From Lachnospiraceae bacterium (lineage in GTDB: Bacteria > Bacillota > Clostridia > Lachnospirales > Lachnospiraceae): a stretch of DNA of 36,790 nt. Position numbers and translations under genes: made by a program. Shown here piece after piece: positions 7,118 through 15,781 of the stretch (positions within the stretch are counted from its first letter, which is position 1; each line of letters starts with the position of its first letter). The notes under the pieces are model-generated. The model was not told the DNA's origin and ran no database searches. It worked only from the letters and a program-made list of their open reading frames with translations. The stretch covers positions 1-36,790 of the forward strand of contig JAAWAC010000042.1 in assembly GCA_022791975.1 (NCBI GenBank). The letters run 5' to 3'.

Positions 7118-8296
7118 TTATTCCCCTGCCTGGTATTTTTCCACCAAAGCCCGAATTCTCTCATAGGGGTCCAAAAGCTCACTGATGGAAACATCGTGAT
7201 TCAGGGTATCGATAATCAGAGCAATATATTTACTCATATCGCAGTTTACATAATACGGCCGGTTTAGCAGCTCTGGAGCCTGATAAACCAGGTTGGTGGT
7301 GAGCACTTTGGTAATGGTGCCATCCTCGTAGGCGGCATCAAATTTTTCCAGTCCGTTGGTGAAGAGACCAAAGGTGGAGAAAATAAAAATCCTTTTGGCG
7401 TGTCTGTTTTTCAGCTCGCAGGCCACCTCCAGCATACTGTCCCCGGAGGAGATCATATCGTCCACAATGAGCATATCCTTGCCTGCTACATCGCTTCCCA
7501 AGAATTCATGGGCCACAATGGGATTTCGGCCATTGACAATACGGGTGTAATCCCGACGCTTATAGAACATGCCCATATCCAGTCCCAATACATTGGCCAT
7601 ATAAATGGCGCGGCTCATGCCGCCCTCGTCAGGGCTGATGACCATCATATGCTGGCTGTCAATCTGCAGGTCGTCCACACTGCCCAGAAGGCCCTTTACA
7701 AACTGGTAGGTAGGCTGTATGGTCTCAAAGCCGTGGAGAGGAATGGCATTCTGCACCCGGGGATCGTGAGCATCAAAGGTGATGATATTTTCCACGCCCA
7801 TCTTCGTCAGCTCCTGAAGGGCCAGAGCACAGTCCAGAGATTCCCGGGAAGTCCGTTTGTGCTGGCGGCTCTCGTAAAGGAAGGGCATAATCACGGTAAT
7901 GCGACGGGCCTTCCCTCCCACAGCAGCGATCACCCGCTTTAAATCCTGGAAATGGTCGTCAGGAGACATGTGGTTGGTGTAATTGTACAGAGGGTAGGTG
8001 AGACTGTAATTGCACACATCCACCAAAAGGTACAGATCATTTCCCCGGACGGATTCCTGGATAATGCCTTTGGCCTCCCCGGAGCCGAAACGGGGAGTTT
8101 TAACCTGAATCAGGTAGGAATCCCGTTCATAGCCGTTAAACATAATGGTAGATTTGTGCTCTAGTTGGCTGTCATGCCGCCATGCAACCAGGTAATCGTT
8201 GACCTTTTGTCCCAGCTCCTTACAGCTGTCCAGAGGGATAAGGCCCAGGGAGCCGGTGGGAATGGTTTCCAGTACGCGCTGACTGCGTTGTAGCAT
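7118..8296 (-). CDS. prs: Ribose-phosphate pyrophosphokinase (PRPP synthetase), long clostridial form
   Basis: This cytoplasmic enzyme transfers pyrophosphate from ATP to ribose-5-phosphate to make PRPP for nucleotide, His and Trp synthesis. The start chosen is MLQRSQRVLE: GGAGG lies 8 nt before this ATG and itself forms part of an upstream in-frame ATG that would lack a site. The 392-residue product is longer than the usual ~315. Recognisable parts are the phosphate-binding region RRITVIMPFLYESRQHKR (about 132-149), FDAHDP, a second half MMVISPDEGG and the PRPP-loop DMLIVDDMISSGDSMLE (about 280-296). It is the last gene of a dnaD-dnaC-prs run, 20 bp after dnaC. Confidence 0.93.
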   Translation of the reverse strand: MLQRSQRVLETIPTGSLGLIPLDSCKELGQKVNDYLVAWRHDSQLEHKSTIMFNGYERDSYLIQVKTPRFGSGEAKGIIQESVRGNDLYLLVDVCNYSLTYPLYNYTNHMSPDDHFQDLKRVIAAVGGKARRITVIMPFLYESRQHKRTSRESLDCALALQELTKMGVENIITFDAHDPRVQNAIPLHGFETIQPTYQFVKGLLGSVDDLQIDSQHMMVISPDEGGMSRAIYMANVLGLDMGMFYKRRDYTRIVNGRNPIVAHEFLGSDVAGKDMLIVDDMISSGDSMLEVACELKNRHAKRIFIFSTFGLFTNGLEKFDAAYEDGTITKVLTTNLVYQAPELLNRPYYVNCDMSKYIALIIDTLNHDVSISELLDPYERIRALVEKYQAGE

Positions 8297-8315
8297 AATT
8301 GTATCCTCCATATAA

Positions 8316-9290
8316 TTATAGGGTGTGTTCTAATAGCTTTTTTTTGATTCGAATATCCATACCAGGCAGCTGCCAGATGGTATAGCAGCTGGTAATGCGG
8401 GACAGAGTGCGCTCGGAATAGGCGTCCCGCAGAGCTTCCAACCCCAGGTTGGAAGAGATAATTGTGGCCCGTCGTTTCAGTATCCGCTCATTAATGCAGA
8501 GAAACAGCTGGGAGGAGACAAAAGAATTGTTTAGCTCCGTACCCAGATCATCAATGATAAGCAGATCACAGGAAAAAATATAGGGATAGCTCTGCTGGTA
8601 GGCAGCGGCATTCTCCCCCCTGTCAAAAAGGGCGTTGGCCAAAAGATCGAAGAGCTCAAAGGCGGTTAGATAGACCACAGAAAAGCAGCGATCCATCAAT
8701 TCTTTGGCAATGCAGTTGCACAGGAAGGTCTTTCCCGTACCGGTTTCTCCCAGAAAAAGCAGGTTGCGGAATTCTTTGTGAAAGTCCTCCACAAAGAGCT
8801 GGACATCTGTAACTGCCCGCTGGATGGCAGGCAGATCCTGTTCCTCGTAATAGGCATAGGAAAAAGTCTGGAAGTTTTCCTGCTCTAAGACCTGTGGCAG
8901 ATGGAACTGGTTATATAGATACTGAATGGTGGCTTGCTTGAGGCAATGGCATTTCTCATTGCCAATGTAGCCTGTATCCTTACAGTCTGCACAGTCAAAG
9001 GTAAGTTTAAGATCTGACGGGGAAACACCATGGGCCAAAAGAAGCTTCTTCTTTTCCTGGGCCAGAGCCTGCCAGGCCTGCTTTTGAGAGGCCTGAGCTT
9101 CCCGATCTCCTGCGATGGCGGAACGGGCCTGTGCGGCTGCCAGGGTAATCATCTCATCCTCCAGAGAGGAGAGCTGGGGAATAGCCTGGTAGATTTGCTT
9201 TTGCCGCTTTTCCAGGGCATTGCGGTGTTGGGTACGCCGGGCCGCATAGGTGCGCATAATCGCCTCATATTGTGAATTCTTTAAAGCCAA
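8316..9290 (-). CDS. dnaC: Helicase loader, DnaC/DnaI-like AAA+ ATPase
   Basis: The 324-residue protein should load the replicative helicase onto DNA at initiation or restart. The N-terminal half is helical and charged, with a zinc-binding-type cluster CADC...CHC (Cys100, 103, 114, 116). The AAA+ core has Walker A GETGTGKT (181-188), Walker B DLLIIDDLG (242-250) and an arginine-finger region near SERTLSRI. The same core occurs in IstB of IS21 elements, but no transposase or terminal repeats are nearby and a dnaD gene lies 22 bp upstream, so the loader role is favoured. Naming in clostridia varies between dnaC and dnaI. Confidence 0.88.
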   Translation of the reverse strand: MALKNSQYEAIMRTYAARRTQHRNALEKRQKQIYQAIPQLSSLEDEMITLAAAQARSAIAGDREAQASQKQAWQALAQEKKKLLLAHGVSPSDLKLTFDCADCKDTGYIGNEKCHCLKQATIQYLYNQFHLPQVLEQENFQTFSYAYYEEQDLPAIQRAVTDVQLFVEDFHKEFRNLLFLGETGTGKTFLCNCIAKELMDRCFSVVYLTAFELFDLLANALFDRGENAAAYQQSYPYIFSCDLLIIDDLGTELNNSFVSSQLFLCINERILKRRATIISSNLGLEALRDAYSERTLSRITSCYTIWQLPGMDIRIKKKLLEHTL

Positions 9291-9312
9291 GTGGATACTC
9301 CTCCCTGTATGT

Positions 9313-10371
9313 TTAATGGTTAATCAGCTTTTCTTCCAGCTTGGAAAAATCGTAGTCCCGCTGCTTAAAATTGTGGAAGCGATTGGGAGGGCCACTTTTC
9401 CGGGGCGCTGTGGTGGATGGTGGCGCTGGTGTCGAAGCTTTTTTTGGACGCTGATTGTCCAAAGCTTTTACATCCTGTAGGGATTGTACCTTACTAGTAT
9501 GCCAATTCTTCAGAATGGAATCCGTGTAAGCAAAGCTGGGCTGGTGTATGGCACCCATAGTACGGCTACAGGCTTCGGTAATTAGCTCCAGGGAAAAGCC
9601 CCATTCCTTCAGCCACTTATTCATATAAGTGATTTCCGCCTCCACCGGATTTCGACCCTTGATACCAAAGGCCTTGAGAACCGCAAAATAGGATTTGTTG
9701 TAGACGGAGCTTCCTTTTTTGGCCTGGGTTACGGTTTGATAGCCCTCCTGATGCCAGGCAAGAGCCACAGATTCAATATACCGCAGGCTTTTGTGGTTTT
9801 TGGACACACAATATTCAATGAGATATTCAATCAAATCCGTGGAAAAGCTCAGGCTCTCATAAAAATACAGGATGGTGGAGATCTCTGTGGGACTTAGAGT
9901 TTTGCCTAAATACTGCTCACAGATAAAAAGGAGTTGGTGGATTTCCTTTTGCTCCTGGAAGTGGGCCAGCTGGTCCGCCGTGTATTCCGCCTTTGCGGGA
10001 GCTGCTAGGCTTACGGTATCAGCAGGCTCTGGATCTAAGGGACAGGGGGCAGCAGCTGGGCTATCCGCCGGATGCTTGGGTTCCAAAAGGCAGATGCCGG
10101 TAAGATTTCGATGGGGATCGTACTCCAGCCGGAGCAACTGCATTTTTTCCCAATAGACCAGGGCACGGTGTACGTCATTTTCCGTGTGTTCAAAACGGTC
10201 AGCAATGGCCGAAATGGACAGCATGTCCTGACCAGATTTGATACAGCGGAGAAGATAGAGATAGATCTTTACGTAGGCGCCGTTGGCAGCGGGCATGTAC
10301 TCGTCCAGAAATATATTGGATACCGAAGTTTCGGTTTGCTGTTGATTGGTATGTAAAAGAAAATCGCTCAC
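9313..10371 (-). CDS. dnaD: DnaD-domain replication initiation protein
   Basis: The 352-residue protein starts at GTG with AGAGG about 10 nt upstream. Residues about 20-100 form a winged-helix-like N-domain (AYVKIYLYLLRCIKSGQDMLSI). A Pro/Ala-rich linker follows (about 105-130). Two helical DnaB_2/DnaD-type domains cover about 135-215 and 220-290; the second ends in the typical ITEACSRT...HQPSFAYTDSILKNWH segment. The C-terminus is basic and Pro-rich. Family members remodel DNA at the origin and recruit the helicase loader, matching the adjacent dnaC. A promoter (10460-10468) and a DnaA-box cluster (10545-10562) lie upstream. Confidence 0.88.
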   Translation of the reverse strand: MSDFLLHTNQQQTETSVSNIFLDEYMPAANGAYVKIYLYLLRCIKSGQDMLSISAIADRFEHTENDVHRALVYWEKMQLLRLEYDPHRNLTGICLLEPKHPADSPAAAPCPLDPEPADTVSLAAPAKAEYTADQLAHFQEQKEIHQLLFICEQYLGKTLSPTEISTILYFYESLSFSTDLIEYLIEYCVSKNHKSLRYIESVALAWHQEGYQTVTQAKKGSSVYNKSYFAVLKAFGIKGRNPVEAEITYMNKWLKEWGFSLELITEACSRTMGAIHQPSFAYTDSILKNWHTSKVQSLQDVKALDNQRPKKASTPAPPSTTAPRKSGPPNRFHNFKQRDYDFSKLEEKLINH

Positions 10372-10459
10372 GTTTGAAAACCTCTTCCTATGTGGTGCTT
10401 GGGCATGGGAATCCCTCTATCCTGAGAGAGGCAAAGGCTTTTCCCGCTCCTTTACGGAC

Positions 10460-10468
10460 AGTATACCA
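10460..10468 (-). promoter_or_regulatory. Extended -10 promoter of the dnaD-dnaC-prs unit
   Basis: Read on the minus strand, TGG-TATACT lies about 90 bp before the dnaD start. No good -35 is visible, which fits an extended -10 promoter or one that needs help from an activator. Confidence 0.5.
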
Positions 10469-10544
10469 CAACCCCTCCAAAAAGAGAATAAGCTTTTTTT
10501 AGGGGAGAGAGAGCAGTTTTGCAGATTTACATAATGCAAAAGGA

Positions 10545-10562
10545 TGTGGATAATGTGGATAA
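10545..10562 (-). promoter_or_regulatory. Two tandem perfect DnaA boxes (cluster 1)
   Basis: TGTGGATAA occurs at 10545-10553 and immediately again at 10554-10562. Its complement TTATCCACA is the consensus DnaA box. The pair lies about 75-100 bp upstream of the dnaD promoter -10, and a weaker 7/9 match (TGTGGAAGA) follows at 10566-10574. Confidence 0.85.
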
Positions 10563-10710
10563 CTTTGTGGAAGAACATTATTTGCAACCGGATGGACAGG
10601 GGAGAACAGGGAGAAATACTGGGGTTTGCCAGGGCGGAGGGAAATTTTGGGGGATAACTTATGTAAACGGGTCGTCCACAAAAGAATCCACATGTTTTTG
10701 CCGGGAAAAA

Positions 10711-10740
10711 TGTGCATAAACATGTGGATAATGTGGATAA
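10711..10740 (-). promoter_or_regulatory. Three perfect DnaA boxes (cluster 2)
   Basis: TGTGCATAA (10711-10719), TGTGGATAA (10723-10731) and TGTGGATAA (10732-10740) all fit the TTATNCACA consensus and point the same way as cluster 1. The last box touches the murC stop codon. The 148 bp between the clusters holds a further near match in the opposite direction (GAATCCACA, 10684-10692) and no gene. Confidence 0.88.
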
Positions 10741-12120
10741 CTAACGGGATATAAGACTTTCTGCAATGTTTACCACGTCTCCGGCGCCCATAGTTATACA
10801 CAGGTCGCCGTGTAAACATTTTTTTAATAAAAATTTTTCGATTTCTGAAAAGGTGGAAAAATAGTAGGTATCGGTGCTCAGAGCTTTCAGCTGTTCCGCC
10901 AAGGTTTGGGAGCTGATTCCCAGGGTATCTGTCTCCCGGGCGGCGTAAATGTCGGTGAGAATTACGTGGTCAGCCAGGGAAAGGGCCTGTGCGAAATCCT
11001 GTAGAAAGGCTTTGGTCCGGGTGTAGGTGTGAGGTTGAAAGACACACCAGATCTCCCGGTGAGGATACCGGGCAGCGGCCTCCAGGGTGGCCCGGATTTC
11101 CGTGGGGTGGTGGGCATAATCATCCAGAATCGTAAAGCCCTGAACCTCTCCCTTATACTGGAAGCGGCGCTCGGTTCCTGTAAATTCCAAAAGGCCCTTG
11201 CAGGCAGTTTCCCAGGAAATGGAAAGGGCATCCGCCAGGGCCAGGGCTGCCAGAGCATTCTGGACATTGTGAAGGCCCGGGACTCCCAAGGCTACGGTTC
11301 CCTGGGGAACGCCAGATTTTACCAGAGTAAAGGAGGGAAGAGCCTGGGCGTCATAGGTAATGTCCTTGGCCTGGTAGGTATCTGTGGGGAGAAACCCGCA
11401 GGTGACAGTGGGGCAGGCAATGTGTTGGGTGATTTCCTCCCAGCTTTCAATGGCGCTGTTGATAATCAGCAGGCCATCCTTGGGAAGCAGACCGGCGAAG
11501 CGGTGAAAAGAACTGCGGATATCAGCCAGGTCCTTAAAGAAATCCATATGGTCCTCTTCAATATTGAGGATAATGCCGATGGTAGGGTGAAAATGAAGAA
11601 AACTGTTGGTATACTCGCAGGCCTCTGTGAGGAAGGTCTGGGACTTTCCCACCCGGATATTGCCTCCAATGAGAGGCAGTATACCGCCTACAGAAATGGT
11701 AGGGTCTGTATCTGCTTTCATTAAAATAGAGGAGATCATAGAGGTGGTAGTGGTTTTGCCGTGGGTTCCGGAGACAGCGATAGCCGTCTGATAGTTGGTC
11801 ATAAGCTGCCCCAGAAGCTGAGCTCGGGAGAGCATGGGGATACCAAGCTCCAGAGCCCTTGCATATTCTGGATTATCCTCATGAATGGCAGCTGTATAGA
11901 CTACCAGATCACAGCCAGGCCGGATATTCTCTCCCCGCTGGCCAATAAAAATATGTGCGCCCTTGGCTTCCAAAAGCTCCGTCAGGGGGGAGGCCTTTCT
12001 GTCGGAGCCGGAAATGGTGAAATGCTCCTCCAAAAGGATTTCAGCCAGGCCGCTCATACTGATGCCGCCGATACCGATAAAATGAATATGAATGGGATTC
12101 TGAAAATTAATCTGATACAT
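10741..12120 (-). CDS. murC: UDP-N-acetylmuramate--L-alanine ligase
   Basis: MurC adds L-alanine to UDP-MurNAc using ATP, the first amino-acid step of peptidoglycan precursor synthesis in the cytoplasm. The start MYQINFQNP gives 459 residues, the usual length, with AAGGAA upstream; a longer frame adds an unsupported 31 residues. Motifs are the N-terminal nucleotide-binding loop FIGIGGISMSGLA, the Mur-ligase P-loop SGTHGKTTTTSM, NIEEDHMDFF, and the C-domain segments TGTERRFQYKGE and DDYAHHPTEI. The gene is codirectional with dnaD, but the 369-bp gap with DnaA boxes and a promoter suggests separate transcription. Confidence 0.96.
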   Translation of the reverse strand: MYQINFQNPIHIHFIGIGGISMSGLAEILLEEHFTISGSDRKASPLTELLEAKGAHIFIGQRGENIRPGCDLVVYTAAIHEDNPEYARALELGIPMLSRAQLLGQLMTNYQTAIAVSGTHGKTTTTSMISSILMKADTDPTISVGGILPLIGGNIRVGKSQTFLTEACEYTNSFLHFHPTIGIILNIEEDHMDFFKDLADIRSSFHRFAGLLPKDGLLIINSAIESWEEITQHIACPTVTCGFLPTDTYQAKDITYDAQALPSFTLVKSGVPQGTVALGVPGLHNVQNALAALALADALSISWETACKGLLEFTGTERRFQYKGEVQGFTILDDYAHHPTEIRATLEAAARYPHREIWCVFQPHTYTRTKAFLQDFAQALSLADHVILTDIYAARETDTLGISSQTLAEQLKALSTDTYYFSTFSEIEKFLLKKCLHGDLCITMGAGDVVNIAESLISR

Positions 12121-12433
12121 AGTAGCGCTTCCTTTTATTTTTACTTTATGTAAGTATACCCCGTATTTGTGCAAAATGCAAAGCATGTCCCAAAAAAGTG
12201 GCTGCAAAAACAAAAAGTATTAAAATTTCGAATCATTCTATCAAAACTAGACAAGAAAATACTTGAAAACATCGCGATTTTAGATAAAATCAATAAGAAT
12301 ACCGTCGAAGCTGCTCACATATTGTTTAAAATAAATTCACATATTTTCTAAAAAATGTTCACTATTTACAAAATATGTGGTATAATGCCTCTATAGCAAG
12401 GACCTATAGAATATTACAACAAGAGGTGATCGC
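12121..12433. other. Divergent murC/glgC intergenic region
   Basis: This AT-rich 313 bp separates the divergent murC and glgC genes. It holds the glgC promoter and an 8-bp palindrome ATCGCGAT (12271-12278) flanked by A-run/T-run sequence that could be a regulator site. No protein-coding or RNA gene is apparent. Confidence 0.6.
12358..12386 (+). promoter_or_regulatory. Promoter of the glgC-glgD-spoVG unit
   Basis: TTCACT (12358-12363), a 17-bp spacer and TATAAT (12381-12386) preceded by TGG (extended -10) lie about 48 bp before glgC. Confidence 0.7.
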
Positions 12434-13708
12434 GTGATTAAGAAGGAAATGATAGCCATGCTTTTAGCTGGCGGACAAGGCAGCCGGCTGGGTGTACTGA
12501 CTGCAAAGGTAGCGAAACCGGCCGTAGCGTTTGGAGGGAAATATCGGATTATTGATTTTCCCTTGAGCAACTGTATTAATTCTGGAATTGATACAGTAGG
12601 CGTGCTGACCCAGTACCAGCCCCTGCGTCTGAATACCCATATTGGAATTGGCATGCCCTGGGATCTGGACAGAAACAATGGAGGAGTGACAGTTCTGCCG
12701 CCCTATGAAAAAAGTACAAACAGCGAATGGTATACTGGTACGGCCAATGCCATTTATCAGAATCTGGATTATATTGAGACATACAATCCAGATTATGTAT
12801 TGATTCTTTCCGGAGACCATATTTACAAGATGGATTATGAGGTGATGTTGGATTATCACAAGGAGAACAATGCGGATGTGACCATTGCCGCCATGCCGGT
12901 ACCCCTGGAGGAAGCCAGCCGCTTTGGCATTGTGATTACCAATGATGATGGACAGATTATGGAATTTGAGGAGAAACCGGAGCAACCCCGGAGTAATCTG
13001 GCTTCCATGGGCATTTACATATTTAGCTGGCCTATCCTGCGCAATGCGCTCATTGAGATGTCAGACCAGCAGAGCTGTGATTTTGGAAAGCATATCATTC
13101 CCTACTGTCACGAAAACGGAAACCGACTGTTTGCCTATGAGTACAACGGCTACTGGAAGGATGTGGGAACCCTGGGCTCCTACTGGGAAGCCAATATGGA
13201 GCTGATTGATATCATTCCGGAGTTTAATCTCTATGAGGAATTCTGGAAGATTTATACCAAGAGCGACGCAGTTCCACCCCAGTATATCTCCTCAGAGTCC
13301 AAGATCGAAAGGAGCATTATCAGCGGTGGCTCGAATATTTACGGCGAGGTTTATAACTCTGTTATCGGCTCCGGTGTAACGATTGGGACCGGCACGGTGG
13401 TCCGGGACTCCATTATTATGAAAAACACGGAGATTGGCAACCACTGTGTGATTAATAAAGCCATTGTAGCGGAGGAGGTGGAAGTTTCCGACGGCGTGGT
13501 TATGGGAGAGGGGGAGGAAGTGCCCAACAAGATCCAGCCCAAGATTTATTCCTTTGGTCTGGTGACGGTGGGAGAGGACTCCTATATCCCACCCAATGTG
13601 CGAATCGGAAAGAATACGGCTATCACGGGAAATACCACCCCGGAAGATTATCCAAATGGCGCTCTTGAAAGCGGCGAATCATTGATAAAGGCAGGTGACA
13701 GAGAATGA
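12434..13708 (+). CDS. glgC: Glucose-1-phosphate adenylyltransferase, catalytic subunit
   Basis: GlgC makes ADP-glucose from glucose-1-phosphate and ATP, the committed step of bacterial glycogen synthesis. The 424-residue product starts at GTG with AGAGGTG 5 nt upstream. The N-terminal nucleotidyltransferase domain has [10 protein letters not shown] (11-20), the [19 protein letters not shown] segment, [12 protein letters not shown] and the metal-binding [11 protein letters not shown] left-handed beta-helix follows from about residue 290 (repeated hexapeptides such as [14 protein letters not shown]). All core catalytic motifs are intact. It overlaps glgD by 4 bp (ATGA), so the two subunits are made together. 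Confidence 0.96.
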   Translation: MIKKEMIAMLLAGGQGSRLGVLTAKVAKPAVAFGGKYRIIDFPLSNCINSGIDTVGVLTQYQPLRLNTHIGIGMPWDLDRNNGGVTVLPPYEKSTNSEWYTGTANAIYQNLDYIETYNPDYVLILSGDHIYKMDYEVMLDYHKENNADVTIAAMPVPLEEASRFGIVITNDDGQIMEFEEKPEQPRSNLASMGIYIFSWPILRNALIEMSDQQSCDFGKHIIPYCHENGNRLFAYEYNGYWKDVGTLGSYWEANMELIDIIPEFNLYEEFWKIYTKSDAVPPQYISSESKIERSIISGGSNIYGEVYNSVIGSGVTIGTGTVVRDSIIMKNTEIGNHCVINKAIVAEEVEVSDGVVMGEGEEVPNKIQPKIYSFGLVTVGEDSYIPPNVRIGKNTAITGNTTPEDYPNGALESGESLIKAGDRE

Positions 13709-14823
13709 GAGCGATTGGAATTATACTGGCAGGTGGAAGCAATCACAGAATGAGAGAGCTGTCACAGAAAAGAGCCGTGGCGGCCATGCCTGTGGCTGGC
13801 AGCTACCGGAGCATAGATTTTGCTCTGAGTAACATGTCAAACTCCCATATTCAAAAGGTGGCGGTATTAACCCAATACAATGCCCGTTCCCTGAATGAGC
13901 ATCTGAACTCCGCCAAATGGTGGGATTTCGGAAGAAAGCAGGGGGGCCTGTATATTTTAACCCCTACCATCACTGCTGACAATAGCGTGTGGTATCGGGG
14001 AACTGCAGATTCCATTTATCAGAATCTGGATTGGCTGAAGCAAAGCCATGAGCCCTATGTGGTATTAGCCTCCGGGGATGGGGTTTACAAGATGGATTAC
14101 AACAAGATCCTGGAATATCACATAGAGAAGAAGGCAGACATTACGGTGGTGTGCAAGGAAATGGAGGCGGGCACCGACGTAAGCCGGTTTGGAGTGGTTC
14201 GTCTGGCCAGCGATGGACGTCTGGAGGACTTTGAGGAAAAGCCCATGGCTACAGACAAGACCACCATTTCCTGTGGAATCTATGTGGTCCGCAGAAGACA
14301 GCTCATTGAGCTGATTGAAAAATGTGCCCAGGAAGAGCGCTATGATTTTGTACAGGATATCCTGATCCGCTATAAAAATCTCAAGCGTATTTATGGTTAT
14401 ATGATGAAGGATTACTGGAGCAGCATTGCCTCGGTGGAGTCCTACTATCAAACCAATATGGATTTCCTGAAACGGGAGGTGCGGGATTATTTCACCAGGC
14501 AGTATCCGGATATTTACTCCAAGGTACTGGATCTACCGCCGGCGAAATATAACCTGGGTGCAAATGTGAAAAATTCCCTGGTTTCAAGTGGATGCATTAT
14601 CAATGGTACAGTAGAAAATTCTGTAATCTTTAAAAAAGTATTTGTGGGCAATAATTGTGTGATTAAAAATTCAATTATTATGAATGATGTTTATCTGGGA
14701 GATAACACATACATTGAAAACTGCATCGTAGAAAGCCGGGATACGATTCGTGCTAACTCACGCTATGTGGGCGAAGACGGGATCAAGATCGTATTAGAAA
14801 AAAATGAGCGTTATGTAATTTAG
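13705..14823 (+). CDS. glgD: GlgD, non-canonical ADP-glucose pyrophosphorylase subunit
   Basis: The 372-residue protein is a paralogue of GlgC lacking its key catalytic signature: GGQGSRL is replaced by [10 protein letters not shown] and the KPAV region by a divergent [15 protein letters not shown]. It keeps the fold, including [22 protein letters not shown] and a C-terminal beta-helix ([18 protein letters not shown]). In Firmicutes GlgD forms a mixed tetramer with GlgC and raises its activity, which matches the 4-bp overlap with glgC. GGTGACAG inside the end of glgC serves as the ribosome site. Confidence 0.94.
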   Translation: MRAIGIILAGGSNHRMRELSQKRAVAAMPVAGSYRSIDFALSNMSNSHIQKVAVLTQYNARSLNEHLNSAKWWDFGRKQGGLYILTPTITADNSVWYRGTADSIYQNLDWLKQSHEPYVVLASGDGVYKMDYNKILEYHIEKKADITVVCKEMEAGTDVSRFGVVRLASDGRLEDFEEKPMATDKTTISCGIYVVRRRQLIELIEKCAQEERYDFVQDILIRYKNLKRIYGYMMKDYWSSIASVESYYQTNMDFLKREVRDYFTRQYPDIYSKVLDLPPAKYNLGANVKNSLVSSGCIINGTVENSVIFKKVFVGNNCVIKNSIIMNDVYLGDNTYIENCIVESRDTIRANSRYVGEDGIKIVLEKNERYVI

Positions 14824-14874
14824 GGACAGAAGATAGCTTGTCCGGCAGCACTAAGAGAAGGGAGAAGTGTTTAC

Positions 14875-15150
14875 ATGCAGATTACGGATGTACGTGTGAG
14901 AAAAGTGGCAAAGGAAGGGAAGATGAAGGCTGTGGTATCCATCACCATTGATGATGAATTTGTGGTTCATGACATTAAGGTGATTGAAGGAGAAAAAGGT
15001 CTGTTCATCGCTATGCCAAGCAGAAAGGCTTCAGACGGAGAGTATCGGGATATCGCCCATCCCATCAATTCGGGCACCCGGGAAATCATCCAGCGCATTA
15101 TTCTGGATAAATATCAGGCAGCCTTGCTGGAATCGGGGGAAGAGGCATAG
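14875..15150 (+). CDS. spoVG: SpoVG regulator
   Basis: The 91-residue protein has the hallmark start [11 protein letters not shown], the core [21 protein letters not shown] and the basic motif LFIAMPSRK followed by IAHPIN. SpoVG is known to affect asymmetric septation, capsule and virulence genes and binds nucleic acid in several Firmicutes. It lies 51 bp after glgD with GGGAG about 9 nt before the ATG, and a strong terminator follows, so it is probably read from the glgC promoter. The link to glycogen genes is a matter of gene order here; no shared function is implied. Confidence 0.95.
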   Translation: MQITDVRVRKVAKEGKMKAVVSITIDDEFVVHDIKVIEGEKGLFIAMPSRKASDGEYRDIAHPINSGTREIIQRIILDKYQAALLESGEEA

Positions 15151-15229
15151 AACCCTGGCTTTGCAGTCCGGGATTTGTATCGAAGCTTACTTAAAATAAG
15201 TGTCGATAGCATTATATAATAAGGGGTCG

Positions 15230-15272
15230 CCGCTCCATAAATGAGGGATCATTTGTGGGGCGGTGGTTTTTT
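15230..15272 (+). terminator. Intrinsic terminator after spoVG
   Basis: A 14-bp stem (left arm 15230-15243, right arm 15250-15263, two G-U pairs, 6-nt loop) is followed by GTGG and a run of six T at 15267-15272. Confidence 0.88.
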
Positions 15273-15292
15273 GTAAAACTTTCTAAAAATAC

Positions 15293-15321
15293 TTGCATTC
15301 CTGTTAAGAATTCGTTAAGAT
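15293..15321 (+). promoter_or_regulatory. Candidate promoter of the small Cys/His protein
   Basis: TTGCAT (15293-15298), exactly 17 bp, then TAAGAT (15316-15321), about 57 bp before the small gene. Both boxes are imperfect, but the spacing is ideal and it sits just after the spoVG terminator. Confidence 0.45.
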
Positions 15322-15377
15322 ATTTATATAAAGGTAACCCATTTTACATGCGCATACATGCAAAGGGGGTGCTGTAT

Positions 15378-15524
15378 ATGCGTAGGGATTGTAAAGACTG
15401 CAGGTATTGTAGCGAACGTAACAGAAACCGTTGGCGCAGCTCTATCTGGTGCCATTTTCACCGCACTGTAGTCGCGTCCAACAGGGCGGATCAATCCTGT
15501 AAACTTTGGCGGCGCACCCTTTGA
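15378..15524 (+). CDS. Small Cys/His-rich protein (48 aa), probably metal-binding
   Basis: A strong site AAAGGGGG lies about 8 nt before this ATG, while the upstream in-frame extension (from 15255) runs through the spoVG terminator and is not credible. The 48 residues have Cys5, Cys8, Cys11, Cys25 and Cys41 with His26 and His28: CKDCRYC, then WCHFH, then SCKLW. This spacing recalls short clostridial proteins with a C-x2-C...WC-x-x-H...C-x2-W pattern, and it would suit one zinc site; that family link is from memory. Eleven Arg/Lys give a strongly basic charge, so nucleic-acid contact is possible. It is flanked by terminators/stem-loops and its own promoter, so it is a separate unit between spoVG and pth. 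Confidence 0.65.
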   Translation: MRRDCKDCRYCSERNRNRWRSSIWCHFHRTVVASNRADQSCKLWRRTL

Positions 15525-15679
15525 TTAGGGTGCAAGGCCAAAAGCAAGGATAAAGAAGGACTGAAAAATAAAGTCTCTGTTCTCACAAAATGGGAGCTTT
15601 GTTTTGTAGGGCCTTTTTTCCTGTAGTTAGCAGTCTTATTCCTTGGCAGTGTCTCTTTTTTCACCAGCAGAAACAGCTC

Positions 15680-15708
15680 TTGCAAAAATTCCCATTCTCC
15701 TGTAAGAT
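15680..15708 (+). promoter_or_regulatory. Candidate promoter of pth-mfd
   Basis: TTGCAA (15680-15685), 17 bp, TAAGAT (15703-15708), ending 73 bp before pth. The rest of the 257-bp gap (15525-15781) holds a 7-bp hairpin GCACCCT/AGGGTGC straddling the previous stop codon and no gene that I can support. Confidence 0.45.
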
Positions 15709-15781
15709 AAAAAATGGAGCTATCCGGTATGGGGGGATTGCTCTCTATACAGAAACATTATCCCGAAAAAGGAGCGTCCAC

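Noticed and set aside
7400..7942. A 180-codon open frame opposite prs, and similar long antisense frames opposite murC, pth, mfd, trpB2 and PBP1A
   Set aside because: They are shadows of strongly supported genes, with no ribosome site and no recognisable domain.
8316..9290. The DnaC-like ATPase as IstB of an IS21-type element
   Set aside because: There is no transposase, no terminal inverted repeat and no target duplication, and the gene is locked between dnaD and prs.
10519..10719. A 66-codon open frame between dnaD and murC
   Set aside because: Its codons are the DnaA boxes themselves, no ribosome site precedes it, and the region is explained as regulatory DNA.
10545..12433. This region as the chromosomal origin oriC
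   Set aside because: DnaA boxes are present, but there is no dnaA, dnaN, recF or gyrB nearby and no clear unwinding element next to the boxes. A regulatory or titration cluster is the simpler reading; GC skew was not computed.
15255..15377. A longer version of the small Cys/His protein starting upstream
   Set aside because: The extension begins inside the spoVG terminator and lacks a ribosome site, while the ATG at 15378 has a strong one.
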